Shown: positions 1 through 11,460 of the stretch, piece after piece
Layout of the letters: every line of letters begins with the position of its first letter
Position numbering within the stretch: position 1 is the stretch's first letter
Assembly: GCA_028583605.1 (NCBI GenBank)
Contig: CM053328.1
Coordinates: 8,820,782 to 8,884,781, forward strand
DNA: 64,000 bases
Source of the DNA: Dastarcus helophoroides
Taxonomy: Eukaryota; Arthropoda; Insecta; Coleoptera; Bothrideridae
Reading direction: 5' to 3'
Position numbers and translations under genes: made by a program
The notes under the pieces: model-generated
Databases searched by the model: none
Seen by the model: only the letters and a program-made list of their open reading frames with translations
What the model was told of the DNA's origin: nothing

Positions 1-460
1 TTAACTCAATTTGACTCCTTTTTTTAGAAATTCTACCAAAAATATTGACTTCTCAATTCTTTTTCGAATCGTTACCGTTTTCTGAAAATTTCGACCTTTT
101 ATTATAAATATTTTCACACTTCCTCAAATATTTTATTTCCAAAGAAATCCAAATTATTTGCAAAACTTCGACTTTTTTTTTTAATTAGCACTTTTTTTCT
201 AAAGCTTTAAATTTTTTCGAATCTTGGAATTTTTATGAATTTAAGTTTTTGAAAAATTTACCTTTCGCTAAAAGGTTTGAAGAACCTGATGTTCAAAACT
301 GCGAATTTAAAGCCGACATTTTAAAAAGGAGCATTTTTCAAGTTTAAGCTGACAAATTTCGAAAAAAAGTCAGAATTTAGAAGAATTTTCGAGTTTCAAT
401 TGAAACATCGGAATTTGAAGGAAAAAAAAAATGCTGAAAAAGCCTGTTTTTTAACATTAA
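1..460. repeat. AT-rich satellite-like block
   Basis: This stretch is made of A and T runs spaced by short TCGAAATTT / AAATTTCGA-type words. It is T-rich at first and switches to A-rich after about position 290. It has no coding potential and no clear boundary. Confidence 0.6.
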
Positions 461-1800
461 ATTCCAAAAAAAAAGCCCCCTTAAAGTAAAGACAGGTTCA
501 CACGAAATCAAGAAATAAATAACGTTACTAATTAAGCGATCAACCAGACTCTTTTCGTGTATCTGATAAGGGAGTTTTCAGATTCCATCAATGAGAAAAA
601 ATTTACCCAAATATCCCGCTTTGTTTAGGGGAGTGGTCCTAACTATATCTCTTGGGTGAACAAAGTTTAATACCAAATAGTATATAAAAAGTTAGGAAAC
701 TGACTAGACATTCTTATTTCATAGAACCTACGAGGTCTAAATATTCCAACTCTGGTCGGTTTGTTCAGTAAAACATAAACTTATGACATTAATAGTTACC
801 TACTCCATATCTATTTTCCATTTTTACATAATCGGTGCTCATAATAATACACATTTTCTAACGCTAAAAATGGCCGTAGTATCGATTTCTTTGACTTAAT
901 TTTTTTATAGGATCGACTTAGCGATTGAAATGAAATTACAACCCTTAATAATTAACGACGACAGGTACATTAACGGAAGCAAATAATTTATATCACCAGC
1001 ATTGACAACTTATCAGAGCTGCTTGATAGCACGCCATAAATTAATGGAGCGGAAAGTTCAATTAAACTGTAATTAAATCTGACCGAATTAAAATCAATTA
1101 ATCCTCTACGTAATTCGTTCTTACTGAAACACCTGTCTTTCTCCTAAAAATTTAAGAAATATAGTAATCTTACGCTCAAGCAAGCGACATTTTTTGATCA
1201 TTTTGCAATTTAAGTTCAAAGTTCCATCCGCTCAACTTATGAGCGGAATCCTGCTGCTGAAGCGAATCCTTCGCGATTATTTCAGTTTGCGGCATATTTG
1301 CGGCCCAAAATAGCCTTCAACTAGACTGTTAGTAATTCGGATAAGTGGTTTGAACAGCATTATCGCAATTGCAGTCGCTAGCTGCGCGATCGCTCGGTTA
1401 CACAATAACGATGGCGGCTAACCCTTCGGTAATTCCCCAAATTGATTAACTGCGCTAATATTATCTGCTGCGAACTTTGCGGCAATTAAAGTCGCCGTCA
1501 AGAAATAATTTAGGGCATTGTTTGGGAACGCCTAGCGGTCAGCGCCACTGCGATATGGGGAGTTGGCCCGAATTGTTACTGAAAACATATCTCACCACAG
1601 GGTGGAGGTTGTAAAAGCCGAATCTCAAACTGTGTTGGGGTCAAAACGAACTATAATTCTCGCGATAATATTTTTAGCAACAGAGCAGAGATTAAGAAGG
1701 GTGAAGGAAGAAAAATGTAAATAAAAATAATTGATAAGTGAAGGTGAAGCTTGACGACAGACATAATAAAGTTGAAGTTGTTTTTTTTTGGACACCTTAA
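461..1800. other. unique-sequence island, no gene recognised
   Basis: Composition changes here to complex sequence. Positions 880-1600 are rich in TAAT/ATTA words and moderate in GC, as intronic or regulatory insect DNA often is. No reading frame with recognisable homology was seen on either strand. A regulatory role is only a possibility. Confidence 0.4.
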
Positions 1801-1815
1801 ACAAGAATTAATTTG

Positions 1816-1947
1816 AAACACAGAACTTGTGTCCTGAAACCAAGAAAGATTAAAAAACACAACAAAGGTTGCTCTAACGCGTTTCGAGAGCCAAGCTGTC
1901 ATCTTCAGAGAGAAGATGACAGCCAAGGACCAGTCCGTTCCATCAAA
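1816..1947 (+). mobile_element. short foldback retroposon, copy A
   Basis: The copy begins with the antisense arm of the family (the complement of the GAAACGCGTTAGAGCAAC section). It turns at the TCTTCAGAGAGAAGA palindrome and ends in the family's sense 3' end, CCAAGGACCAGTCCGTTCC followed by A residues. Most of the sense arm is deleted. A perfect 13-bp direct repeat, AAGAATTAATTTG, flanks it at 1803-1815 and 1948-1960. That is a target-site duplication of the length expected from target-primed reverse transcription. No protein is encoded. Confidence 0.8.
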
Positions 1948-1957
1948 AAGAATTAAT

Positions 1958-2185
1958 TTGTAGAATCAACTATACCATATTATACCCAGCTATATCTTTT
2001 GCATCATGATACAAGAATAGCTATGATTTTGGGCTAATCGAAGTGTAGTATCAGCACTTCATTCACTTCATTCACTTCATTTGTAGAATCAACTATACCA
2101 TATTATACCCAGCTATATCTTTTGCATCATGATACAAGAATAGCTATGATTTTGGGCTAATCGAAGTGTAGTATCAGCACTTCAC
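1958..2185. repeat. tandem duplication, 104-bp unit at 123-bp period
   Basis: Two apparently identical copies of about 104 bp lie at 1958-2061 and 2081-2184. They are separated by a short run of TTCAC/ATTCA repeats. Lack of divergence between copies implies recent origin or homogenisation. The first copy starts inside the target-site duplication of the retroposon just upstream. Confidence 0.9.
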
Positions 2186-3369
2186 TACTTGGAAACGTCC
2201 AGAAATACAGGGCTTAATTCAATAGGGCCTGCGAAAATACTTGACAGGTCAAAACTAATAAACAAAAGCTTAATGTTCGAATATATACTGTTGACTGTGA
2301 ACATAACTTAATTGTTATGAAGGTCTTTTCTTTCTAATTAATGAGTTTAAGATGTCTAGTAAAAGAAAATATAACACACTGAATTCCTATCAGCTGTGTG
2401 TTTATTTTTTATAATTTTACTGCTACATGCTAGGGGACCGCGCCTTAATGAGAGCCCAGTGAGCTGCTGCCAATTTATAAATTGCAAAAATGTTGAAGTT
2501 TTATTTTTTCTTGGAATGTAATGTTAAAAATCAGGCTTTTTCGTCGTTTTTTTTGCATGTTTCAATTTTATATTCAAAAATTCTTCTAAATTCTGACTTC
2601 TTTTCGAAAACTTTTTAGCTTAAACTTGAAAAATGCTTTTTTTTAAAATGCCAGCTTTAAATTCGCTTTTTAAAACGATCAGGTTCTTCAAACTTTTTAG
2701 CGAAAGGCAAATGTTTCAAACATTCAAATCCATAAAAATACCAAGATTTGAAAGTTTGGAAAAAAAGTCTAAATTTTTAGAAAAAGTCGAAATTATAAAA
2801 CAAATTTGCAATTCTTCGGAAATCAAATATTCGAGGAAAAGTCGAAATTTTGATGATAAAAAATCGAAATTTTCATAAAACGGCATAGATCCTAAAAGAA
2901 ACTAAGAAAAGTCCAAATTTTTAAAAAAGGAGTCAAATTATATAAAAGTAGAAATTTCTGAAATAAAGTAAAAATTGAAAAGGTAGATTTTTTGATCAAA
3001 AGTAGCAATTCTGAAAATATTATTTATTTCGAAATTTCGAGAAACATTTTTTGAAAATTTTGAATTCATAACTACTAAACTTGATTAATATGCTTACGAT
3101 TATAAAGCAGCCAGATATTAAAAATTCCACAATGTTTCCATTAAATATTTGCTAACACTGGACAAGGTTTCGCATTACTGCGGCGGTCATATTAGCAATT
3201 TGTTTAGTCGTTGTTATGCTAACAAGCTCCATGGATCACAGACTCCTGCGAATATTCCGTCTAATCCGAATTCTCCAAAAGGCTCCACAGTTTCAATTAG
3301 AGGTGTGTTCAGAAGATCAAGCTGCTCGTTCGTAAGTTCGAAATTTTGAATGTCTGTAAAATGATAAAA
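2186..3369. repeat. mixed unique sequence and AT-rich block
   Basis: Positions 2186-2500 and 3076-3365 are complex sequence without recognisable genes. Positions 2500-3075 are the AAATTTCGA-type satellite-like material, T-rich to about 2620 and A-rich afterwards. The small open frames are low-complexity translations of this repeat. Confidence 0.5.
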
Positions 3370-4310
3370 ATTCGAGAAAATTCAAGTTTCAAATTGTTTT
3401 CCCAAATTTCGAAATTTATTTCAATATTGGCCATTTACTGACCTCACAGTGTGGCAGGGAGACGGGTTTGGCCTCCACTCAGGGAGTCATTAATAAAGAA
3501 ATATTCAACTTAGTAACTTTCCACATTTTTCCTGATTTTTTTCAAAATTCGCTCGTTTATCAAAATTTGGATAAAATTGGTTTTCTCCAAAAAATTTTAA
3601 ATTTTTGCTATTCAATTTCTTTCACAAAGTTTCGATCTTTTTCTAAAAATATTGATCTATTTTCGTTTCGATTTCCTCTTCGAAATTCGTTTGGATTTTT
3701 AAAACTTTCGACTTTTACTCCGAAAATCGAGTTTTTTTTTAAATTTTGATATTTTTCCTAAAATCTCTTTTATTTTTCCGAAATTTCAACCAATTTTAAA
3801 ATCTGAGCTTTCATATTTCTGCAAATATAAAGTTTTTTAAAAAAGTTATCTGTTTTCTTAAAATTTGACTTTTCTGTGCAAAAATTTATTTTTTTCTGGA
3901 AATTTTACTTTTGTGGTCAAAACTCATCTTTTTCTTGCAATTTTGACAATCTATTAAGACTTATTTTTTAAGCTAACGCTTAATCAGTAAATTATATTTT
4001 TTTAATGAAAACCATTTTTAAAATTCTACTTTTTCTCTTAAATTTTCACTTTCTGTGAAAAGTTTTGAATTTTCTTAGAAATTTTCACCGTTTTCTTTTA
4101 CCGCTGTTTTCAACATTTCGGCTTCTTTTTCAAAATTCCATCATTGTTGTTGGGCTTTTTCTGAAAATTACGATCTTTGCAAAACTGTTTCTCCGGAAAT
4201 TTTGACTGGTTTTTTGAGGTTTGTTTGTTTTCAAAATTTTGATCTTCATCGAGGCTTTGAACGGTTTTATTTTTTTTGTTTCGGTTTTTGATTTTCATTG
4301 TGGAATAAAA
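3370..4310 (+). repeat. dispersed T-rich repeat, family R3, copy 1
   Basis: This segment aligns over roughly 900 bp with 10560-11460. Shared landmarks include the TATTGGCC / GGCAGGG / CTCCACTCAGG / GTCATTAATAAA section near 3425-3500 and a common distal end near GACTGGTTTTTT at 4203. A weaker relative of the landmark section appears at 48380-48455. It is non-coding. Confidence 0.75.
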
Positions 4311-4845
4311 ATTTTATTAGTTTGGTTCTGGTTTTCATTCTGACCAAAAATAAATGTTTTTTTTGGTTTTCGATTTTCGGTTGGGCTTCGAGAGACTCAT
4401 TTAATTTTTTTTTTTAATAAAATAAAATATTTCGAGTAGTCCTCGAAACAAAAGTTTAAAAGAAATAATAGGAAACGTAGGAAGAAAATATCTAAATTAA
4501 AACTCTAAAAATACGACTTGGGTTGAAATTTTGATATTTAAAAAAACTGAAAATTGTGAGCTTCTAATTCATATTTTAGAAAAAAACATTGAAGATTGAA
4601 TGTTTAAAATCGGGATCTTCAAATAAAACTTGCATGGAATTGTGTTGAAATCTGAAAAAATTGGAATTTCCGAAAAAGATAAATTTCAAATTTTGGAAAA
4701 ATATAAGATCCATAATTTAAAAATATAAAACAATGTCTAAATTAAAAAAATGTTAACAATTTAAAATTAAAAACAATATTTAAAAAAGAAGAAATAATAT
4801 AAAAAAACTTTGACATTTTATTATTTTTTAGCTTTCATCAAAAAT
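4311..4845. repeat. AT-rich satellite-like block
   Basis: The block is T-rich to about 4440 and A-rich afterwards. No gene is visible. It directly abuts the TMEM242-like relic. Confidence 0.5.
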
Positions 4846-5143
4846 TTTTCGTTTCAGCGATAATTTCCCTTACAGGTGTCACTGGCATATCTGCTATAAT
4901 TTGATTTGGTAGCACCCTGGCAGCAGCCAAAAAAGGAATCAGCGTTTTTTTCTAAAGGCTTGATAGGATCGATTAAAATCCAAGAAACTGGGGCTTGTTT
5001 AGCTTTAAGAGCCTTAGGATGGGGTACGCTATATGCCGTCACAGGGTGTGAAATCCTTTTTAATACCATTTGGAAAAATATCTGGGGCTCCAAATCTGAA
5101 AGAGTTCAGATATAAGGCTGGCTCAATTTTACCAAAAAGCCAA
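4846..5143 (+). pseudogene. TMEM242-like pseudogene, 5' and central part
   Basis: Across three frames the translation gives, in order, a TGVTGISAII..FGSTLAAAKK segment, then FFSKG...ETGACLALRALGWGTLYAVTG...IW, then LKEFRYKAGSILPK. From recall, this order and the LALRALGWG-LYA signature match TMEM242, a small two-helix protein of the inner mitochondrial membrane that helps assemble the ATP synthase c-ring. The copy is broken by an in-frame TGA and at least two frameshifts. A small acidic-looking C-terminal remainder lies beyond the LINE at 6932-6973. It could be a retrocopy (no intron is seen between the segments) or a decayed exon, since CAG acceptor-like sites sit at its 5' edge. It is not a functional gene here. 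Confidence 0.62.
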
Positions 5144-6836
5144 GGAATGGCTCACTTAGATCAGGAAAAGGCCGCAGCTTTTGCTGAGACCTTTGAACGA
5201 CACTGTCAGGCCACACTTGAAGAAGTGGACTTAGACTTCGTAGATGAGGTGGAAGAAGAGGTTCAAATTCTTCAGGAGGAAGTGCCAGAAGAAGACAACG
5301 TCATCCAGCCGACTAACGAGGAGGAAATCCAAAGCTTTCTGCGCAAGCTAAATGTCAAAAAGTCTCCAGGTCTAGATGGCATTCCAAACCAAGCTCTGAA
5401 GTCTCTTCCGGACCAAGCTATCAAATACTTTGAAGCAATAGTCAATTCCTTGTTAAAATTCCGGTATTTTCCAACAATATGGAAAACTGCAAACGTTATC
5501 TTCATTCCTAAGCCAGGTAAGGATGGGAAATTTTCCCAAAATTACAGGTCAATCAGCCTCTTATCCAATTTGAGTAAGGTGGCGGAAAGGATTTTAAGAA
5601 AACGTCTGCAGAATATCATCAGCGATCGCGATATAATTCCTAAGGAACAATTTAAGTTCCAACCTATGCACTCTACCTCAGACCAACTGCTGAGAGTGGT
5701 TAAAACAATCACTCAACCAGGTAGTGGGAGCTATTTTCTTCGATATCTCCAAGGCATTTGACACAGTTTGGCTCCAAGGATTGTTCTACAAGATGCACCA
5801 GTTTGGAATACCTCTAACAATGGTTCAAACGGTAAGCTCGTTCCTGGACCAGTGCTCATTTAATGCAAAGGTTGGACAGGAACTATCAAACCAGTTTAGG
5901 CTACAGTATGGGGTGCCTCAAGGCTCTGCCTTGTCACCTCTGCTGTATTCTCTGTTTACAGCAGATATTCCGAGAACCAATCCAACAATTGACCACACCT
6001 TATTGGCAACTTACGCAGACGACACAGCTTTAGTGGCGTACTCTTTTAGTCCAGAGGTGGTCACCAGACGACTTCAGGAGGCAACAGACAGTCTACTAGA
6101 TTACTTCGGCCAATGGAGAATCCAAATCAACGCAGACAAGACCCAAGCAGTCTTTCTTACTTGAAAAAGACTACAACCATATGGACATGTGAATGTTCAT
6201 GGGCAAAACGTCGACTGGAGACTTCAGGCAAAGTATCTAGGTGTCATTGTAGACAAAAGACTAACATTCCAGGCACACATCGATTATGCAGTGTCCAGAG
6301 CCAAAATGCTGAAGGGACTGCTGCAAGCGATGATTGGTAGAAATAGTAACCTGTCCATTGGACTTAAAGTGTTACTATACAAATCAATCATAAGACCAGC
6401 GATGACCTACGCATCTGTAGCTTGGTCACAGACGACGGATAATGAGATGAAGAAACTCCAGGTGTTCCAGAACGTCTTTCTAAGACAAGCCATGGACGCT
6501 CCATGGTTTGTGAGAAACAATCAGCTTCACAGAGAAGCTGAACTACCTTTGGTAAGAGAATTTCTTAGGGAAATTAATTCCAGGGCGATGGTGAGAGCGA
6601 AAACGCATCCCAACGAACTAGTTCGACAGGCAGTGGATTACGATCCAGACATCCCAACCAGATTAGAAGACCAAGGATGGTCCTCTAGGCTGAGACTTCC
6701 ATTTCGAAAAATTTTTGTTTTGTTTGTTCTTATGTTTCAGGCAAAACAGCTTACAACAGTGCTCCAGCACTATTGTACTGTTCCGACGGAGGGATGGGGG
6801 GCCAAGGGCCCGGTCCGAAGAAGTAGGGGTTTTTAG
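5144..6836 (+). pseudogene. Jockey-clade reverse transcriptase, degenerate
   Basis: The protein reads through the reverse transcriptase of a non-LTR retrotransposon. It contains KSPGLDGIPNQALK, then IFIPKPGKDG...NYRSISLLSNLSK, then FFDISKAFDTVW, then YGVPQGSALSPLLYSLFTADIP, then the catalytic YADDT (about 6018), then the thumb and C-terminal domain to a stop at 6834-6836. A small deletion near 5720 shifts the frame between the QLLRVVKTIT and AIFFDISKAFDTVW segments. A TGA at 6162-6164 interrupts the frame after QAVFLT. Such enzymes copy LINE RNA at nicked target DNA. This copy lacks the endonuclease and is dead. The clade assignment is from motif similarity. Confidence 0.85.
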
Positions 6837-6930
6837 TCGGTACCCGTAGTTTGAGCGGAAGTCCGACACTATCTGGGTTATCTTCCCAGATGTGCGTAAT
6901 ACATTTTCCCTTACTTTAACAAAAAAAAAA
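5144..6930 (+). mobile_element. Jockey-type LINE, 5'-truncated copy, inserted in the TMEM242-like relic
   Basis: This LINE fragment begins inside the linker ahead of the reverse transcriptase, so the endonuclease is missing. It ends with a short 3' UTR and an A run at 6920-6931. Left flank ACCAAAAAGCCAA (5131-5143) and right flank ACCAAAAATGCCAA (6931-6944) form a near-perfect target-site duplication. The TMEM242-like reading frame resumes directly after it. A more decayed relative with the same 3' end lies at 35345-38147. Confidence 0.85.
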
Positions 6931-6931
6931 A

Positions 6932-6973
6932 CCAAAAATGCCAAAAAATGATCCACCTCAAAGAAGAAAATAA
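6932..6973 (+). pseudogene. TMEM242-like pseudogene, C-terminal remnant
   Basis: Directly after the LINE A-tail and the repeated target site the frame reads PKMPKND...RRK followed by TAA at 6971-6973. It continues the SILPK segment that stopped at 5143 and resembles the IPKN region near the TMEM242 C-terminus. Taken together with the target-site duplication this suggests one relic split by the LINE. On its own the remnant is too short to identify. Confidence 0.5.
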
Positions 6974-8669
6974 AATTTTTAGGAGAAATCAAAATTTGGA
7001 ATTTAGGGATGAAGTTCAAATTCTTAAGTTTATAACAATTAAAATAATTAAAAAAATTGAGAATATAAGCCTGAAATTTTAAGAAAACTGTTGAAAAAGA
7101 AAAAGAATATTCGAAATTTATTTAATAAAAATTTTTATTCAAATAATAGTCATAGGAATCAAAATATCGAAGAATAAACGTAAATAGTTCTAGAAAAATA
7201 CAAAATTTTAAATTAAAAATAGAAATCTTCGAAAGGCAAAATAAAACAAATTCAAATTTGAAATTTTAAAGGCGAAGCCTAAAAAAATTCGTGTAATTCG
7301 AGATTTTACGCCTGGCATTAAAATTGCAACTGTAAGTAAGGTTTTGTTAACTGTAAACTTTGGAATTTGCACCGACACGAAATAAACCAATATTTTTTTT
7401 CAGTTCGATTTCGGTTTCCGGTTCTCGTTCCGAGAAGAACAGAAATATTTTTCTGTGTTCGGTTTTTGGTTAGGTAGGGTTCACAGTACCGATTTTTATC
7501 TCAAACTTAGAGATATAATTATTTTTGACAACTTTTTTTTTCAAAAATTGTCGATTTCACGAAGTTGTGGCCTTTTTCTCCTAAAATGAATCATTTTTCC
7601 TAAAATAAACCTTTTCCTCAAAATTGTTTTTTTCCAAATTATGTGTTATTCCAAAAATTCTGCTTTTTGGGTTACTATTTTAAAAATATCTAGTATTTTT
7701 CAAAATTGTTGCATTTTTAAGGTTTTGTACCTTAAAAGAAAAAAACGAAATACTTCTAATGTCACTCTTGGGCTCGTCCGTCCAGTCACAAAGTGATTTT
7801 TTTATTTATCTGTCTCCGAAATTTTCGACTTTCGGAATTGCAACTTGTTACTCAGATTTCGCCTTATTTCCGTAATTTTGATTTTTATCTTAAAATGAAA
7901 TGATTCATGTTTCTCTAAATATCGAATTTTTCTCGAAATTGGTCTTTCCCTGAAATTTTCTTTAAATTAGATTGGAATATTAAGAAATAAATAAAAATTT
8001 TGAGAAAAGTATTTACAGAAAATTTCAAGAACACTCTTATTTATTCAGCTTAACAAAAATGGAACAACCTAGAAAAAAATATTTTTCAAAATTTTACTGT
8101 TTCTCAAAATTTTTCTTTCTTGGGGGGCACAATAAGCGAAAGCTTCAGTACTGCAGGGATAAGTGACCTCCATAAGAAATAAATTCTTTCACAAAATTCG
8201 ACCTTTGGAAACTTTGGCTACTTTCAAAATTTGGATATTTTTCAAATTTTTCCAAAAGATTAGGTTTTTATTTTAAATTTTTTTAAAAATTCCAACTTTT
8301 TCCCAAAATTAGGTTTTTTCTCGTAATTTGCCTTTTTCTAAATTACAACTTTATGCTGAAAATTATATTTTTTTTCTCTCAACATTGGACTATCTACGTC
8401 TTGGAAGTTTTGAATATTTTTAAAAAATATCCACCTCTATCTCAAATTAAATTTTTCGAAAATTATAACCTGTTTCTCAAAATTCGTCTTACTTTTGAAA
8501 TTTTGACTTTTATCTCAAACTTAGAATTATGATTCTGAACATTTTTACTTGAAAATTAAAATTTTTCCCCTAATTTTCAGTTTTATTCAGAAGTCGATTA
8601 TTTTTCTAAAAATGGATTAAAATTTTAATAAAAATGTGGAAATATTGGGAATAATATTTTTGCGAAATT
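6974..8669. repeat. AT-rich satellite-like block
   Basis: A-rich to about 7260, then T-rich (AAATTTCGACTTTTT-like) to the next retroposon. Short complex inserts occur near 7770-7800 and 8120-8190. No gene is supported. Confidence 0.55.
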
Positions 8670-8916
8670 TACTAATTGAAATACATAACTTGTCCCCTGA
8701 AACCAAGAAAGATTAAAAAACACAACAAAGGTTGCTCTAACGCGTTTCGAAAGCCAAGCTGAGAGAAAAACTTCAGTTTCTCTCTGAAGATGACAGCTTG
8801 GCTGTCGAAACGCGTTAGAGCAACCTTTGTTGTGTTTTTTAATCTTTCTTGGTTTTAGGAGACAAGTTCTGTATTTCAATTTTGAAGATAACCAAGGACC
8901 AGTCCGTTCCACCAAA
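8670..8916 (+). mobile_element. short foldback retroposon, copy B (most complete)
   Basis: Two arms of about 85 nt are inverted repeats of each other (about 8676-8761 and 8794-8880). They are followed by a unique 3' tail ending CCAAGGACCAGTCCGTTCC-ACC-AAA. In the sense arm, CTGAAGA (8784-8790) and one T precede a perfect 6-bp stem GACAGC-TTG-GCTGTC (8792-8806), followed by GAAAC (8807-8811). This resembles part of a hammerhead ribozyme core. The sense arm also holds a pyrimidine tract followed by an AG, as in a splice acceptor. A 7-bp direct repeat CGAAATT lies at 8663-8669 and 8917-8923, but that word is common here. Confidence 0.8.
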
Positions 8917-8923
8917 CGAAATT

Positions 8924-10559
8924 CAGATAAAAAATTTCTGGAAAATTTTAAAGATTATGTCAAAATTTTGAATAAAGTAAAAATTTTGAGAAAACTTCTT
9001 TTACAAACCGGGTTGGTTTCTCCAAATAAGATTTATTTTGAAAAGTGAGACTTTCTCGCAAAATTCAATTTTTTAAAATTTCGACATTTTTGTAGGTTTT
9101 TCGAAAGTTTCTGTTTTTATTTTAAATTCGACTTTCTCACTTTTCCCCAAAGTTCTCTTTTTTTTCTAAATTTCTACTTTAATCTGGAAATTCGATTGAG
9201 GGGATTGAATTTCCAGATTAAAGTCACACGAACTGGGCGAGTTTATGTGGTTAAGTGAAAATATACAGGTTTTTTTTTTGCCCATCAATTTTTGCTGTGA
9301 TTGTTGCCTTCTCTTAAACGAAATCTCGGGGAAAGAGGCTGTGGTGTTTCTGAAATTTCGAAATAATTCTGTGACTGTAAAAAGGTTAAGAAACCTTGCC
9401 ATAGACAAAATAAGGATTTATCCTCAGGGATAATTGTTAAAAATAAAATTGATTAACAATCAGTGACATAAAAATGAAAAATGAATCACGACACGAAAAC
9501 ATAGAATCTTACTTCAAAGTAGGAGTAAATATTGTGTGATATTAAATATTCCTGAAATAAAAACCGACTAAGAAAATGGAAATACGTAATAAAAACAGGA
9601 GCAATATTCTCAAATCCGAGTCCTACTTTAAAATGGAGACACGATCAGCAACATGATTTTATTTGCTCTCTAATTATAAATATGAAACTTGCTTTGCTTA
9701 TGAAAAGGGGAAATGCATTACTTGAGATCTCTCAGTAAATATAGTTGTCTTTGGGAGCCAATTTTCGTTTTTAACGCTGCTTCTTAAGCCAAGGAAATCT
9801 TCTTAGAATTCCCTAAAGCCACGTGAAGCTTTTATTATTTTCTCTGGTAAAATATTGCTTTTTTTGAAAAGATCTTTCAAAAGACTTTAAGGTAATGTTA
9901 TTGGGACAAAGAGGTTTTACATGCACATATTTCCTACGTAAGAAAATTTGAAATTTGCATCCTCGCTGTCGTCTATTCATATTTTAAGTGTTATTATCCT
10001 AATGATGATTTCCCTTTATACTATTTATTACAAATTGAAATCACTTCCAAACTGTAGTAACTAATCTTAGGTTCTTTAAAAAAAATCGACCGCTGTCTCA
10101 AAATTTCATTTTCTGTAGGAAAATTCATTTTCTGTTCTCGAAATTTCGTTTTTGTCGTCAAAATTCTCAATTTTTCGGAATTTTAATTATCTTTTAAAAG
10201 TAATCAAAGCTTTGTTGGCAAAATTAGACTTTTGTTATTGAAGATTATTATTATTTTTTTTTTCTTAAAAAGTTGAGTGTCTGGAAATTTTCCAAGTTTT
10301 GCTGAAAATTTTGCTCGTTTTTTATTGAATTTTTAAATTTATTTCCCAAATTCTACTTCTTTTATTAAAATCTGATTTTCTCAACACTCAGAATTTTTAT
10401 TTCGAAATTCGTCGGTTTTTGTTTTTTGTTGCTGTTTTTTTTTTGGAAATCCTGATTTACACATTTCGTATTATTTATAGAAATTTGACTAATTTTTTAG
10501 TAAGAAAGTGGAAACTCTAGAAATTTTATTTATCTAGAGATTTTGAGAAAAACTTTTGG
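8924..10559. other. AT-rich block, unique island, AT-rich block
   Basis: Positions 8924-9240 are satellite-like and contain a perfect 16-bp-stem hairpin at 9178-9222. Positions 9240-10080 are complex sequence without a recognised gene. Positions 10080-10560 are T-rich repeat material. Confidence 0.45.
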
Positions 10560-11460
10560 AAAGGAATGTTAGTAAAATGACAAAAATTCGAGACAATTCA
10601 CCTTGTTTCTCAAAATTTCGAAGTTTATTTTAATATTGGCCATATTCTGACGTCATAGTGAGGCAGGGTGGCTAGCTTGCCCTCCACTCAGGTAGTCATT
10701 AATAAAAAAATATTCAACTTAGTAATTTCCTGATTTTTTTTAAATTCGCCCACTTATCAAAATTTGGACAAAACTTGATTCCTTCAGGAAAATTTTGAAT
10801 TTTTGCTATTCGATTTTTTTGCAAAATTTAGATTTTTTTCTTAAAATATCGATCTTTTTTAGTGACGATTTTCTCTTCGAAGTTCATTTGAGTTTTTAAA
10901 ACCTTCTACTTTTACCACGAAAATGGTGTTTTTTTTTAAATTTTGGTATTTTCCTTATAATATCTTTTATTTTTATCAAATTTTAGATAATTTCAAAATC
11001 TAAACTTTTATATTTCTGAAAACATAACTTTCTTAAAAAATTAACTGTTTCCTTTAAATTTGACTTTGAGTGCAAAAATTCATTTTTTTCTGGAAATTTT
11101 GCTTTTGTTGTCAAAATTCGTCTTTTTCTTGAAATTTTAACTATCTATTGAGACCTATTTTTTAGCTAAGCCTTAATCGCAAAATTATACTTTTTTAATG
11201 AAGACTATTGCTAAAATTCTACCTTTTCTTCTTAAAATTTCACTTTCTATGGAAATTTGCGAATCTTTTTCGAAATTTTCGCCATTTTCTTACACCGTTA
11301 TTTCCAACATTTTAGCTTCTTTTTCGAAATTTCATCATTGTTTATATTATTGGGCTTCTGAAAATTTCGATCTTTGAGAAACTGATACTCCGGAAATTTT
11401 GACTGGTTTTTTAATGTTAGTTTTGTTTTCCAAAATTTTATCTTTACCAGGGTTTCGAGC
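10560..11460 (+). repeat. dispersed T-rich repeat, family R3, copy 2
   Basis: It is the partner of 3370-4310 in the same orientation, with the shared TATTGGCC...GGCAGGG...CTCCACTCAGG-TAGTCATTAATAAA section near 10630-10710. The common end lies near the GACTGGTTTTTTAATG section at 11400. Substitutions and small indels are scattered along it, so the duplication is old. Confidence 0.75.

Noticed and set aside
8827..9048. Frames with AWLSKRVRATFVVFFNL-type text at several places
   Set aside because: They recur because they translate the short retroposon family. Copies have different frames and ends and no protein is supported.
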